Shown in pieces: positions 8,843 through 17,329 of a stretch of 64,000 nt of DNA. The notes below the pieces were generated by a model. That model was not told where the DNA came from, did not search any database, and was given only the letters and a program-made list of their open reading frames with translations. Every line of letters starts with the position of its first letter. Positions within the stretch are counted from its first letter, which is position 1. The position numbers and the translations under genes are program-made. Source of the DNA: Sphingomonadales bacterium (lineage in GTDB: Bacteria; Pseudomonadota; Alphaproteobacteria; Sphingomonadales; Sphingomonadaceae); the NCBI GenBank assembly GCA_028871475.1, contig JAGWMZ010000018.1:17543-81542 (forward strand), read 5' to 3'.

Positions 8843-11209
8843 GTGAAAACTGGAAACATCGCATTTGTATGTCTTGGCGCCACGCTGGGAACGCTTGCAG
8901 CGCCCGCCTGCGCTCAGCAAGCCGGTACGTCAGCGACTTCTGCTGCTGCGTCCCCGGCCCAGTCCGGAGATGCATCGTCCGGGGATCATGAAATCACCGT
9001 AACTGCCTTGCGGCGCAGTGAATCCATCAACAAGATCGGCGTCTCCATTCAGGCGATGACCGGCAGCGATATGGTCAATCGCGGGCTGACCTCGACCGAT
9101 GATCTGGTCAAAGTTGTTCCGAGCCTGAACATTGCCAAGACGGCCCTGACGGTGCCGGTGTACACGCTGCGCGGCGTGGGCTTCTACGACACGGCACTGG
9201 CCAGCACCTCGACCGTATCGGTCTATACCGACGAAGTGCCATTGCCCTATCCGGCAATGACAACAGGCGCCTCGCTCGATCTCGAACGGGTCGAAGTGCT
9301 CAAGGGACCGCAGGGGACGCTCTATGGCTCGAACTCGACCGGTGGCGCCATCAACTACATCTCGGCCAAGCCCGCCTCGACGCTGGGTGCGGGCGGCAAT
9401 ATCAGCTTTGGTCGCTTTGACCGCTTTGACATGCAAGCCTATGTGACCGGGCCGGTCAGTGACACGTTGCGCCTGCGCTTGAGCGCCCATACGCTTCAGG
9501 GCGGGGACTGGCAGTACAACTACACGCGCGACCAGACCGCAGGTGACGCCAATCAGAGCGAAGGTCGTTTCCTGCTCGACTGGAAGCCGGATTCGCGCCT
9601 GTCGGTGCTGCTCAATGTCAATGGCTGGTATAACAAGTCAGCGTCCCAGTTTCCGCAGACCATCTCCTTCAATCCGCTGGTGACGCCCAATCTCGCCCTG
9701 CTGCCCGCGGCCACGCGCAATGGCCTCATCAATCAGCCGATCGCCCCGGCCAATGACCGCGCCGCCGACTGGCCTGTCAATTATGATCGTAATTATGGGC
9801 ATGATGACAGTTTTTACCAGATTTCGGCACGGGTGAACTATCAACTGGCCGATGACCTGACGCTTACCTCGCTCACGGCCTATGATCACCTGCAGGTTCG
9901 CGCGGGCATTGCGGCGCAGGGTACGACCTTGCTGAACGAGAGCTTCTATCAGGTCGGTGGCATCAAGGCGCTCACTCAGGAATTGCGGGTGGCCGGAAAA
10001 TCAGGGCGCTTGCGCTATATTGTGGGTGGCAATTTCCTGGGCGCCGCGATCCACGATTCCTACACCGCCTCGTTCCGGGACTCCACTGCCACGATCTCAC
10101 TCGGGCTGCCGCTGCAGGCCTATTTTCTCGACGCCTACAACCGCGATCGCAATTACGCGGGCTTTGGCAATCTCGATTATGAACTGACGCCGCATCTGAC
10201 GCTGCAGGGGGGGCTGCGCTACACGTCGAACCGGCGCGACTTTAACGGTTGCCTGGCGGATTCCGGTGATGGTTACTACGCCGCGATCCAGAACAAGCGA
10301 TCAGCGCTGCTGACCGGTCAGGCCGTAATCCATCCGGCAGGGGCTGGAGACTGCGTGACCTTGACGGTTCCAGGATATCAGCCGGGCCGCTATGGCTCGA
10401 CGCTAAGCGAAAACAACGTGTCGTGGCGCGCGGGCGTCAACTGGACTGTCGAGGGTGGCACGTTGCTCTATGCCAACATCAGCCGCGGTTACAAACAGGG
10501 GGCTTTCCCCACGATTTCCGCATCCGTGTCGAGCCAGTTCGAGCCGGCAAAACAGGAATCCCTGCTGGCCTATGAGGCGGGATTCAAGGCACCGCTGTTC
10601 GGACGCAAACTGCAGGTAAACGGCGCCTTCTTCTATTACGATTACAGCGACAAGCAGATTCTTGGCCGCGTGCCCGACGCGGTGCTCAATTCACTGCAGA
10701 AACTGGTGAATATTCCCAAGTCGCACATCATCGGCGGCGAAATGGAAATTGTGGCCCGTCCGTTGCTTGGTCTGACGCTGACCGGTGCTCTGACCTATGT
10801 GCACAGCCGGATCGACGGCACTTTCGTGAATTACGATAATTTTGCCCGCCAGCGCGAATTTGCCGGCGAAGCCTTTCCTTTTACCCCTGAAGTGTCTGGC
10901 AATGCCGATGTCCAGTATGAATTCGCCAGCAATGGTCGCCGGAAATTCTTCCTTGGAAGCAGCGTCACCTACAATGGCTCCACCTATGCGGCATTGGGCC
11001 AACTGGCGGAACAATACATCAAGTCCTACGCCTTGCTGGATCTGCGCGCGGGGATTGCCTCTGCCGATGATCGCTGGCGCCTGACGCTGTGGGGCAAGAA
11101 TGTGACCAACACCTATTACTACACCAATGCCTATCGCTACATCGATTACTTCAGCCGGCTGACCGGTCAGCCGGTGACGTATGGCGCGAGTTTCTCCTTC
11201 CGTTATTGA
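8843..11209 (+). CDS. TonB-dependent outer-membrane receptor, probably for the aromatic substrate
   Basis: This is an outer-membrane active transporter. A signal peptide ending in ACAQQ is followed by a plug domain that begins EITVTALRRSESINKIG and contains VLKGPQGTLYGSNSTGGAINY, the conserved plug motif. The remaining roughly 600 residues form the barrel and end in aromatic SFSFRY, as outer-membrane proteins do. GTG 8843 is preferred because AGGGAGAGG lies 6 bases upstream; an in-frame ATG at 8822 would add 7 residues without a good site. The product has 788 residues. A predicted MhpR-type operator upstream suggests it imports the acid, or a larger conjugate, degraded by the adjoining operon. 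A ferric-siderophore receptor is the alternative. Confidence 0.85.
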   Translation: MKTGNIAFVCLGATLGTLAAPACAQQAGTSATSAAASPAQSGDASSGDHEITVTALRRSESINKIGVSIQAMTGSDMVNRGLTSTDDLVKVVPSLNIAKTALTVPVYTLRGVGFYDTALASTSTVSVYTDEVPLPYPAMTTGASLDLERVEVLKGPQGTLYGSNSTGGAINYISAKPASTLGAGGNISFGRFDRFDMQAYVTGPVSDTLRLRLSAHTLQGGDWQYNYTRDQTAGDANQSEGRFLLDWKPDSRLSVLLNVNGWYNKSASQFPQTISFNPLVTPNLALLPAATRNGLINQPIAPANDRAADWPVNYDRNYGHDDSFYQISARVNYQLADDLTLTSLTAYDHLQVRAGIAAQGTTLLNESFYQVGGIKALTQELRVAGKSGRLRYIVGGNFLGAAIHDSYTASFRDSTATISLGLPLQAYFLDAYNRDRNYAGFGNLDYELTPHLTLQGGLRYTSNRRDFNGCLADSGDGYYAAIQNKRSALLTGQAVIHPAGAGDCVTLTVPGYQPGRYGSTLSENNVSWRAGVNWTVEGGTLLYANISRGYKQGAFPTISASVSSQFEPAKQESLLAYEAGFKAPLFGRKLQVNGAFFYYDYSDKQILGRVPDAVLNSLQKLVNIPKSHIIGGEMEIVARPLLGLTLTGALTYVHSRIDGTFVNYDNFARQREFAGEAFPFTPEVSGNADVQYEFASNGRRKFFLGSSVTYNGSTYAALGQLAEQYIKSYALLDLRAGIASADDRWRLTLWGKNVTNTYYYTNAYRYIDYFSRLTGQPVTYGASFSFRY

Positions 11210-11318
11210 ACGAGAAGGACGACCGTATGAAGAGGGTGTAGGCTGATAAAATCGGTAAGATTGCTAGCGTCGCGTGATTCAACTTTTCCACCGGTTGGAG
11301 GGCTGGATCGCGTGGCAG

Positions 11319-11360
11319 CGGTATGAATTGACGGACAGGGAATGGTTGACGATCGGGCCC
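11319..11360 (+). pseudogene. Remnant of an IS5-family transposase N-terminus
   Basis: Translation gives RYELTDREWLTIGP, which matches the characteristic start of IS5/IS427-type transposases (usually R-Y-x-L-T-D-x-x-W-x-x-I-x-P). The frame then loses resemblance. Only about 14 codons are recognisable, so this is a scar rather than a gene. Confidence 0.5.
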
Positions 11361-11806
11361 TCGTGGCGATCGTGCGCCTTTGGCCCCATGGAGTTCCTCT
11401 GGCCGAACTCCGATTTCGATGCCGATCATTCTCGGGCCGCCACCCATGGCACGACAGTCGGATTGTCGCTGACCTTCTGGATCACCCCTTATCGTGGGCG
11501 CGCGCTTTCAAGGCTGGTATTTCTGCCACCCTTGCAGGGCGAGGACATGCTGACCGGCCAGCACATGTCTATCGGACCAAACCTCAGGCTCAAACCCTAT
11601 GAAGTTCTTGCTCTCCTTGTCAGCGATGTGTTGATGCGATGGACATGTCATCATTCCGTAAACAGGCAATGCGGGACAGGATGGTCGGGATCATGCAATG
11701 TTGGTGCAGGCCGCATTTCCCGTACGACGCCACTGCCATATAGCTGGCCATTGTCCGACCGTGGCTTCGATTTGTGCCGCACGGCGGTGCTGTTCGAAGG
11801 CCAACG

Positions 11807-11863
11807 TTCTGGGCTGAATTTCTGCGCAGCCTCGCCGCTCGAGGTCTTCGCGGCGTAAACTTG
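11807..11863 (+). pseudogene. Remnant of an IS256-family (mutator) transposase
   Basis: Translation reads FWAEFLRSLAARGLRGVNL, matching the conserved FWxEFLRSLxxRGLRGVxLV segment of IS256-type transposases. The usual SDAHEG continuation is missing, and upstream sequence agrees only if a frameshift is allowed. The fragment is clearly broken. Confidence 0.6.
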
Positions 11864-12271
11864 GGGCCTTGCGATAGCTGCGATTCTCGCCCGCCATACC
11901 GGATATGATTGTCGCGATCGCGAATCGCTTTCTCGTCGATCCGGGTCATGGCCAGCCATCGCCCACATGGGGCAGAGGGGCTTGCGCTCGCGGTGCTACG
12001 CCAAGACCTGAAAGCGAAACAGACTCAATCAAACACCGCATAGATCATCGTGATGATGTCTATGATTACGTTGTCTTACGGTCGCGCACACACTCTACAG
12101 GCATGCGATTTTGTGCCTTGCCGAAGGCCGCCTCAGGCGGCCCTGAATGACACTTTGTATATGTCTCGAATATCTACTTATCATATTGAAAAATAGTTAT
12201 TATAAATCACAAATTTCGAATTTTGCGATGCAGCATGGCGCCGTGTCTAGCGTGACTATATCAAAATCCCG

Positions 12272-12300
12272 TTGCAATGACTGCGTTGTCAGTTTATAAC
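12272..12300 (+). promoter_or_regulatory. Candidate sigma-70-type promoter of the second TonB receptor
   Basis: TTGCAA (12272-12277) and TATAAC (12295-12300) are separated by the ideal 17 bases and follow the AT-rich block. If used, the transcript would carry a leader of about 430 bases before the receptor start codon. Confidence 0.35.
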
Positions 12301-12736
12301 TCAGTGTTATTGGAGAGGGATAAAAGGGGGATTGGCATTCGCGCGACAATGTCGCCAGCGATGGCCGCAACTGTACACATCGCCAAAGTTACGGCTCCAG
12401 AGCTGGATGTGACGCAGTTTCGTGACGATGGCTGGCGGGACGGTCCGGATCGCTGTGCTGGGCGTCAGGCCTGATGCTTCGAGTGATTTACGTGGCAAGA
12501 TGAAAACTGTGCCGAGAGGGGCCTGGTTGACACATTGAGGCTGGGGGCATTGTGTATGCCGCGCGGCTGGTCGTGGTGCCTGCACAACGATCGAGGTTTC
12601 GTCATGCCGCGCTGAAAAGGCCGGCAAGTCAGGGCCTGCTGCCACATGTCATGATCTGCCACATCATCATCCGCAGCGTAACGCTCGCGGAGGAAAAGCA
12701 TGAATCGAAACGTTTTTCGTGAGGGGAGAGGTACGT

Positions 12737-15706
12737 ATGGGTTACACCAACCATAATGGCGGTCGCAAGCTGAGGGGCTTGGCGCTGCTGGCAGCATCGG
12801 GTGCTGCGATCGGTGTTTCATTGATGGCCAACGCGGCGCTGGCGCAGACCGCCCCCGCCAATGATGCCAAGGATGATCCTTCGGCACAGGCGATCGTGGT
12901 CACCGGTATTCGCGGCTCGCTCAGCAAGGCACTGGAAACCAAGCGCAATTCTCAGGTTATCGTTGATTCCATCTCGGCGCAGGACATTGGCGCCCTGCCT
13001 GACCGCACCGTCTCCGAAGCGTTGCAGCGCGTGCCGGGCATCACGCTCCAGCGCACCGGCGACGTCAACACGCTGGAAGGCAGCGACCCGGGCCGCGTGC
13101 CCGCTGAAGGCGGCGGGGTGTTCATTCGCGGCCTGTCCTGGACGCGCAGTGAATTGAACGGCCATGACGTGTTTTCGGCCAACAGCGGCCGCGGCCTCAG
13201 CTTCGAGGACGTTTCGCCCGACCTGATGGGCTCGGTCGATGTCTACAAGACCCCTTCGGCCGACATGGTGGAAGGCGGTATCGCCGGTATCGTTGACCTG
13301 CGCACGCGCAAGCCTCTCGATTCCAAGGGCTTCCTGGCGGTGTCGGCCGACTGGAACTATGCCGATCAGCGCAAGCAGGGCTATTTCTCGGGCAATGCCG
13401 TGCTCAGCCATCGCTGGGATGTCGATGGCGTCGAGGTCGGCGTGCTGCTCTCGGCGGCCACCGGCAAGACCGGCAACCGCACCGATGCCGTGCAGACCGG
13501 CAGCATCAGCACCACCGTCCTGCCCACCGCGCAGGCGGGACTGGCGGCGGGCACCACCGTCGCCCTGCCCTCGGGTCTGGGCTATCGCTCGGTGGACTGG
13601 ACGCAGGTGCGCCACTCCTATGATGCTGTGCTGCAGGTGCGGACCTCGCCCGACCTTCTCTTCACCTTCGAGGGCCTTGTCGCCAAGACGACCCCGCGCG
13701 ATATCGAACATGCCGTGGGCATCAACGACCAGAACGGCGGCTTCAGCCTCGACCCCAGCTTCAAGTTCAACGGGCCGGGCAATTCGCTCTCCTCGGGCAC
13801 GCTGACCAATGCCCAACTGCTGCTCGACACCCGTTCGGGCCAGGAAGACAAGGTTACGCGCGAATTTTCCGGCTCGATGAAGTGGAAGCCGGCCGATCAC
13901 TGGACGGTGGATGTCGACATTGATCACGTGTCGTCGCATGCCAGCGTCTATTCCATGTCGACCTTCAACAGCTTTGGCGCCACGGCTGCCGCCCGCCCGA
14001 CGGTTGCCTTTGACCTGACGGGCAATAACCCCAGCCTGAACATTACACCCGGCACTGGCGCCTTCAATGATCCGTCGCAATATTTCTGGACGGCCGCGAT
14101 GGACCATATCGAGGACAATTACGCCTCGTCCTGGGCCGAGCGCGCCGATATCACCTATGATCTGGACAATGGCGGTTTCCTGCAGGCTATCAAATTCGGT
14201 CTGCGCAACACCAGCAAGGATCTGCTGACCCAGTCCTCGATCTACAACTGGTCTCTGCTGAGCGCTGCCTATTGGGGTGGCGGCACGCCGGTCTTCTTCA
14301 ATCAGGATCCGGGCGGCACCGGCCTTCCGGCGCAGACGGGCCTCTATTCTTTCGGCAACTTCCTGGGTGGCAAAGTCAATGTGCCCTCGGCATGGTTTGC
14401 CAACAACGGCCTGGTTACCAATGGCACGGCCAATGCCTATCACTATCTGGCCGCTACCGAAAACGCGGGCTGGGGCTGGTCACCGCTGACCGCATCCTCT
14501 TTCGCCTCCTCGGCCAATGCCCAGAACGGTTATGGCACCAACATGCAGCGTGAAAAGACGCTGGCGGGCTATGTCATGGCGCGTTTTGGCCAGGACGATG
14601 GCCTGCTGGGTCATTTCGACGGCAACATCGGCCTGCGCGTGGTGCGCACCCGCAACACCGCCGATGGCTTTCAGATGATCCCGCCGCTGCAGAATGCGCA
14701 GACGGTGGCCGGTTGCACTGCGGCGAACGGCGCGGCAGCATGCCAGGATCTGGCCAATGTGCTGACGTTTGTGGGCAGTGGTTCTTCCACGCCGGTCAGC
14801 TACCGCAACAGCTACACCGACCTGCTGCCGGAGCTGAACACCCGTTTTTACCTCAGCAAAGATACTATTCTGCGCCTGGCGGTGGGCAAGACGATCTCGC
14901 GTCCCAGCTTCGTCGACATGCAGGCCAATCAGACCTACAACTTCACCTTCCAGAGTAATGGCTATCAGCTGGCAACCGTCGCGCCGTTGGTGGTGAACGG
15001 CGGCAACCCGAACCTCAAGCCGATCAAGTCGTGGAATTTTGACGCGAGCTTTGAATATTACTTCGGAAAGGCCAATGCCTTCACCTTCGCGGCCTTCTAC
15101 AAGGATATTTCGAACTACATCAGCTCGATGGGCGGCACGCAGTCGCTCACGCGCAATGGCGTGACCGAGGTGTTCCAGTACAACCCGGCCATCAATGGCG
15201 GCCATGGCAACATCAAGGGCTTTGAACTGGGTTACACCATGTTCTTCGACAAGCTGCCTGGCCTGCTTTCGGGTCTGGGTTTCAACGGCAACTACACGTT
15301 CATCTCGAACTCGGGCGGTCGCAATCCGGCCAACATCCAGGCGGCGGTGGGCACGGTCTTTGCCGGCAACCTGCCGATGCAGGGGCTGTCGAAGAACTCG
15401 CTCAACGCGGCGCTGCTGTATGAAAAGCATGGTGTGTCGGCGCGCCTCGCCTACAACTGGCGCTCGGAATACATGTCGAATGCCAATGGCGCCAACGTCA
15501 ACCAGCCGGTGTGGAACGAGGCCTATGGTCAGCTTGATGGCTCGGTGATTGTTGACCTGACCCGCTGGGTCAAGGTCGGCATCCAGGCGCAGAACCTGCT
15601 CAAGGCCGCCACCTACATCGACGTGGGTCCGGCCGCTCTGCACCCGCGCTACGCCTGGGAACAGTCGGACCGCCATATCGCTGTCCTGCTGCGTTCGAAG
15701 TTCTGA
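12737..15706 (+). CDS. TonB-dependent receptor of the carbohydrate-uptake type
   Basis: The 989-residue receptor heads the hemicellulose cluster. Its start at ATG 12737 has GAGGGGAGAGG just upstream. After a signal peptide ending ANAALAQ comes IVVTGIRGSLSKALETKRNS, then IGALPDRTVSEALQRVPGIT and GGGVFIRGL. These are features of the Xanthomonas/Caulobacter receptor group (TIGR01782 type) associated with plant polysaccharide use. DVYKTPSADMVEGGIAGIVDL closes the plug, and the barrel ends in LLRSKF. It probably imports xyloglucan-derived oligosaccharides made outside the cell. Halogenase genes follow after a terminator-like hairpin, an arrangement repeated in other sphingomonad and xanthomonad sugar loci. 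Confidence 0.9.
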   Translation: MGYTNHNGGRKLRGLALLAASGAAIGVSLMANAALAQTAPANDAKDDPSAQAIVVTGIRGSLSKALETKRNSQVIVDSISAQDIGALPDRTVSEALQRVPGITLQRTGDVNTLEGSDPGRVPAEGGGVFIRGLSWTRSELNGHDVFSANSGRGLSFEDVSPDLMGSVDVYKTPSADMVEGGIAGIVDLRTRKPLDSKGFLAVSADWNYADQRKQGYFSGNAVLSHRWDVDGVEVGVLLSAATGKTGNRTDAVQTGSISTTVLPTAQAGLAAGTTVALPSGLGYRSVDWTQVRHSYDAVLQVRTSPDLLFTFEGLVAKTTPRDIEHAVGINDQNGGFSLDPSFKFNGPGNSLSSGTLTNAQLLLDTRSGQEDKVTREFSGSMKWKPADHWTVDVDIDHVSSHASVYSMSTFNSFGATAAARPTVAFDLTGNNPSLNITPGTGAFNDPSQYFWTAAMDHIEDNYASSWAERADITYDLDNGGFLQAIKFGLRNTSKDLLTQSSIYNWSLLSAAYWGGGTPVFFNQDPGGTGLPAQTGLYSFGNFLGGKVNVPSAWFANNGLVTNGTANAYHYLAATENAGWGWSPLTASSFASSANAQNGYGTNMQREKTLAGYVMARFGQDDGLLGHFDGNIGLRVVRTRNTADGFQMIPPLQNAQTVAGCTAANGAAACQDLANVLTFVGSGSSTPVSYRNSYTDLLPELNTRFYLSKDTILRLAVGKTISRPSFVDMQANQTYNFTFQSNGYQLATVAPLVVNGGNPNLKPIKSWNFDASFEYYFGKANAFTFAAFYKDISNYISSMGGTQSLTRNGVTEVFQYNPAINGGHGNIKGFELGYTMFFDKLPGLLSGLGFNGNYTFISNSGGRNPANIQAAVGTVFAGNLPMQGLSKNSLNAALLYEKHGVSARLAYNWRSEYMSNANGANVNQPVWNEAYGQLDGSVIVDLTRWVKVGIQAQNLLKAATYIDVGPAALHPRYAWEQSDRHIAVLLRSKF

Positions 15707-15713
15707 TCGCGGG

Positions 15714-15746
15714 GCGGTCCGGCGGGCTAACCTGCCGGACCGCTTT
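15714..15746 (+). terminator. Rho-independent terminator or attenuator after the second TonB receptor
   Basis: A perfect 10-bp stem (GCGGTCCGGC / GCCGGACCGC) extends by three more pairs, one of them a wobble, to a CTAA loop and is followed by TTT. It lies 8 bases after the receptor stop and 92 bases before the first halogenase. It would let the receptor be expressed more strongly than the downstream genes. Confidence 0.75.
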
Positions 15747-15834
15747 GGGTCCCTGCCGGGGCCATGTCACGAACTTTCTGGACAAGGGCCCGCCAGTTGT
15801 CTCACCTGCCCAAGCCACACAACGGGAACGCGTC

Positions 15835-17328
15835 ATGAGCGAGACACCCATCGGGTCCATCACGATTCTGGGCGGCGGCACGGCGGGATGGATGGCGGCC
15901 ACCATGCTGGCCAGACGGTTGAGCCATCAGCGTATGACCATCACGCTGGTCGAATCCGAAGAGATCGGCATCATCGGCGTGGGCGAGGCGACCGTGCCGG
16001 TGTTCCGTCTCTTCAACGAAACGCTGGGGCTGGACGAACATGAGTTCATGCGCGCCACGCGCGGCAGCTACAAGCTGGGCATCAAGTTTTGCGATTGGGG
16101 CGTGGTCGGGAACACCCATTTCCACGGCTTTGGCGATTATGGCGAGCCACTCCAGGCTGTCGCTCCGCACCAGCACTGGATGCGGCTGCGCCAGAGCGGC
16201 GAGACCGCGCCGATTGACGATTATTCCGCGCCCTATGCGCTTGCACGCAAGGGCAAGTTTACCCCCGCCGATCCGCGTGATCCGCGTTACTCCCACGCCT
16301 ATCATTTCGACGCGGCACTCTATGCGCGGGCTCTGCGCAACCATGCCGAGGCGGCGGGCGTGCGCCGGGTGGAAGGCAGGCTGGCAGATGTCGAACAGGA
16401 CAGTGAGACGGGCCATATCCGCAGCCTGATCCTGACCGATGGCACGCGCGTCGATGGCGATTTCTTCCTCGATTGCACCGGTTTTGCCGCCGAGTTGATC
16501 GGCAAGCGGCTCCATGTGCCCTTCGAGGACTGGACTCATTGGTTGCCCTGCGACAGTGCCATCGCGGTCCCTTCGGTGCGCAGCGCGCCGCCCGCGCCTT
16601 TTACCCGGTCCACGGCGGTCAAGGCCGGGTGGATCTGGCGCATCCCCTTGCAGCACCGCGAGGGCAATGGCATCGTCTATGCCTCGACCCACATGGATGA
16701 CGCCGAGGCCGAGGCCATATTGCTGGGCCAACTGGCGGGTGAGCCGCTGGCCACCCCGCGCCGGTTCCGTTTCAAGGCGGGGCATCGCGCGCAGTTCTGG
16801 CACGGCAATTGTGTCGCGCTGGGCTTTGCCAGCGGCTTTCTCGAGCCGCTGGAATCAACCGGCATCCAGCTCATCCAGAACGGCATCGGCCGGTTGATCG
16901 AATATTTCCCGGACCGCCGTTTCGATCCGTCGGTGGCGGCCGAATACAACCGCGTGGTGCGCGTGGAATGGGAGCGCATTCGCGATTTCATCATCGCCCA
17001 TTACTGCGTCTCGCAGCGCAGCGAGCCCTTCTGGCAGGCAGCCCGCGCCATGGAGATCCCCCCGACGCTGCGCTACAAGCTGGACGTGTGGCGCGCCACA
17101 GGGCGCATCCCGCTGCTCGATGGTGAGTCCTATCAGGAACCCAGCTGGGCCGCGATCCTGCTGGGCAACGGTTTCCTGCCCAAGCGCTACGATCCCCTGG
17201 CCGATACGCTGCCGCTGGAGGCGGCGCGCGGCGCCATGGCGCGGCGGCGCGAGGATCTGGCTCGCGCCGGTCGCGCTGCTCCCGATCATCAGGCGTATCT
17301 GGAACGCCATTGCAAGGCAGCCCACTGA
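15835..17328 (+). CDS. Flavin-dependent tryptophan-halogenase-family protein (first of tandem pair)
   Basis: The 497-residue protein has the FAD-binding GGGTAGW motif at residues 13-19, GWIWRIPL (the WxWxIP motif of flavin-dependent halogenases), K80 in GSYKLGIKF where PrnA has catalytic K79, and E340-S341 in FLEPLESTGI where PrnA has E346-S347. All parts needed for hypohalous acid chemistry therefore seem present. No signal peptide is seen, so it acts in the cytoplasm and needs a separate flavin reductase, absent nearby. Its natural substrate is unknown. Members next to TonB receptors are known from Xanthomonas, Caulobacter and Brevundimonas, and some accept indoles in vitro. It ends one base before the second halogenase starts. 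Confidence 0.88.
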   Translation: MSETPIGSITILGGGTAGWMAATMLARRLSHQRMTITLVESEEIGIIGVGEATVPVFRLFNETLGLDEHEFMRATRGSYKLGIKFCDWGVVGNTHFHGFGDYGEPLQAVAPHQHWMRLRQSGETAPIDDYSAPYALARKGKFTPADPRDPRYSHAYHFDAALYARALRNHAEAAGVRRVEGRLADVEQDSETGHIRSLILTDGTRVDGDFFLDCTGFAAELIGKRLHVPFEDWTHWLPCDSAIAVPSVRSAPPAPFTRSTAVKAGWIWRIPLQHREGNGIVYASTHMDDAEAEAILLGQLAGEPLATPRRFRFKAGHRAQFWHGNCVALGFASGFLEPLESTGIQLIQNGIGRLIEYFPDRRFDPSVAAEYNRVVRVEWERIRDFIIAHYCVSQRSEPFWQAARAMEIPPTLRYKLDVWRATGRIPLLDGESYQEPSWAAILLGNGFLPKRYDPLADTLPLEAARGAMARRREDLARAGRAAPDHQAYLERHCKAAH

Positions 17329-17329
17329 C

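Larger units (their letters stand above)
11210..12736. other. Gene-poor tract with decayed insertion-sequence fragments
   Basis: This 1.5-kb stretch has no convincing intact gene. Several short frames overlap on both strands, none with full-length family resemblance. Two transposase remnants are readable (11319-11360 and 11807-11863). Bases 12170-12225 are strikingly AT-rich for this genome, and the last 440 bases look like a promoter and a long leader for the next receptor gene. Confidence 0.7.

Noticed and set aside
11274..11858. A 194-codon plus-strand frame after the first TonB receptor
   Set aside because: Only a short IS5-like start is recognisable; the rest has no family pattern, and overlapping frames of similar length exist on the other strand. 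It is best read as decayed IS sequence.
12277..12474. Small frame just downstream of the promoter candidate, possible leader peptide
   Set aside because: No good ribosome site near a start codon, no repeated regulatory codons and no resemblance to known leaders.
12818..14443. A 541-codon minus-strand frame inside the second TonB receptor gene
   Set aside because: It mirrors the codon positions of a GC-rich gene, has low-complexity composition and no domain pattern; the receptor on the plus strand is certain.
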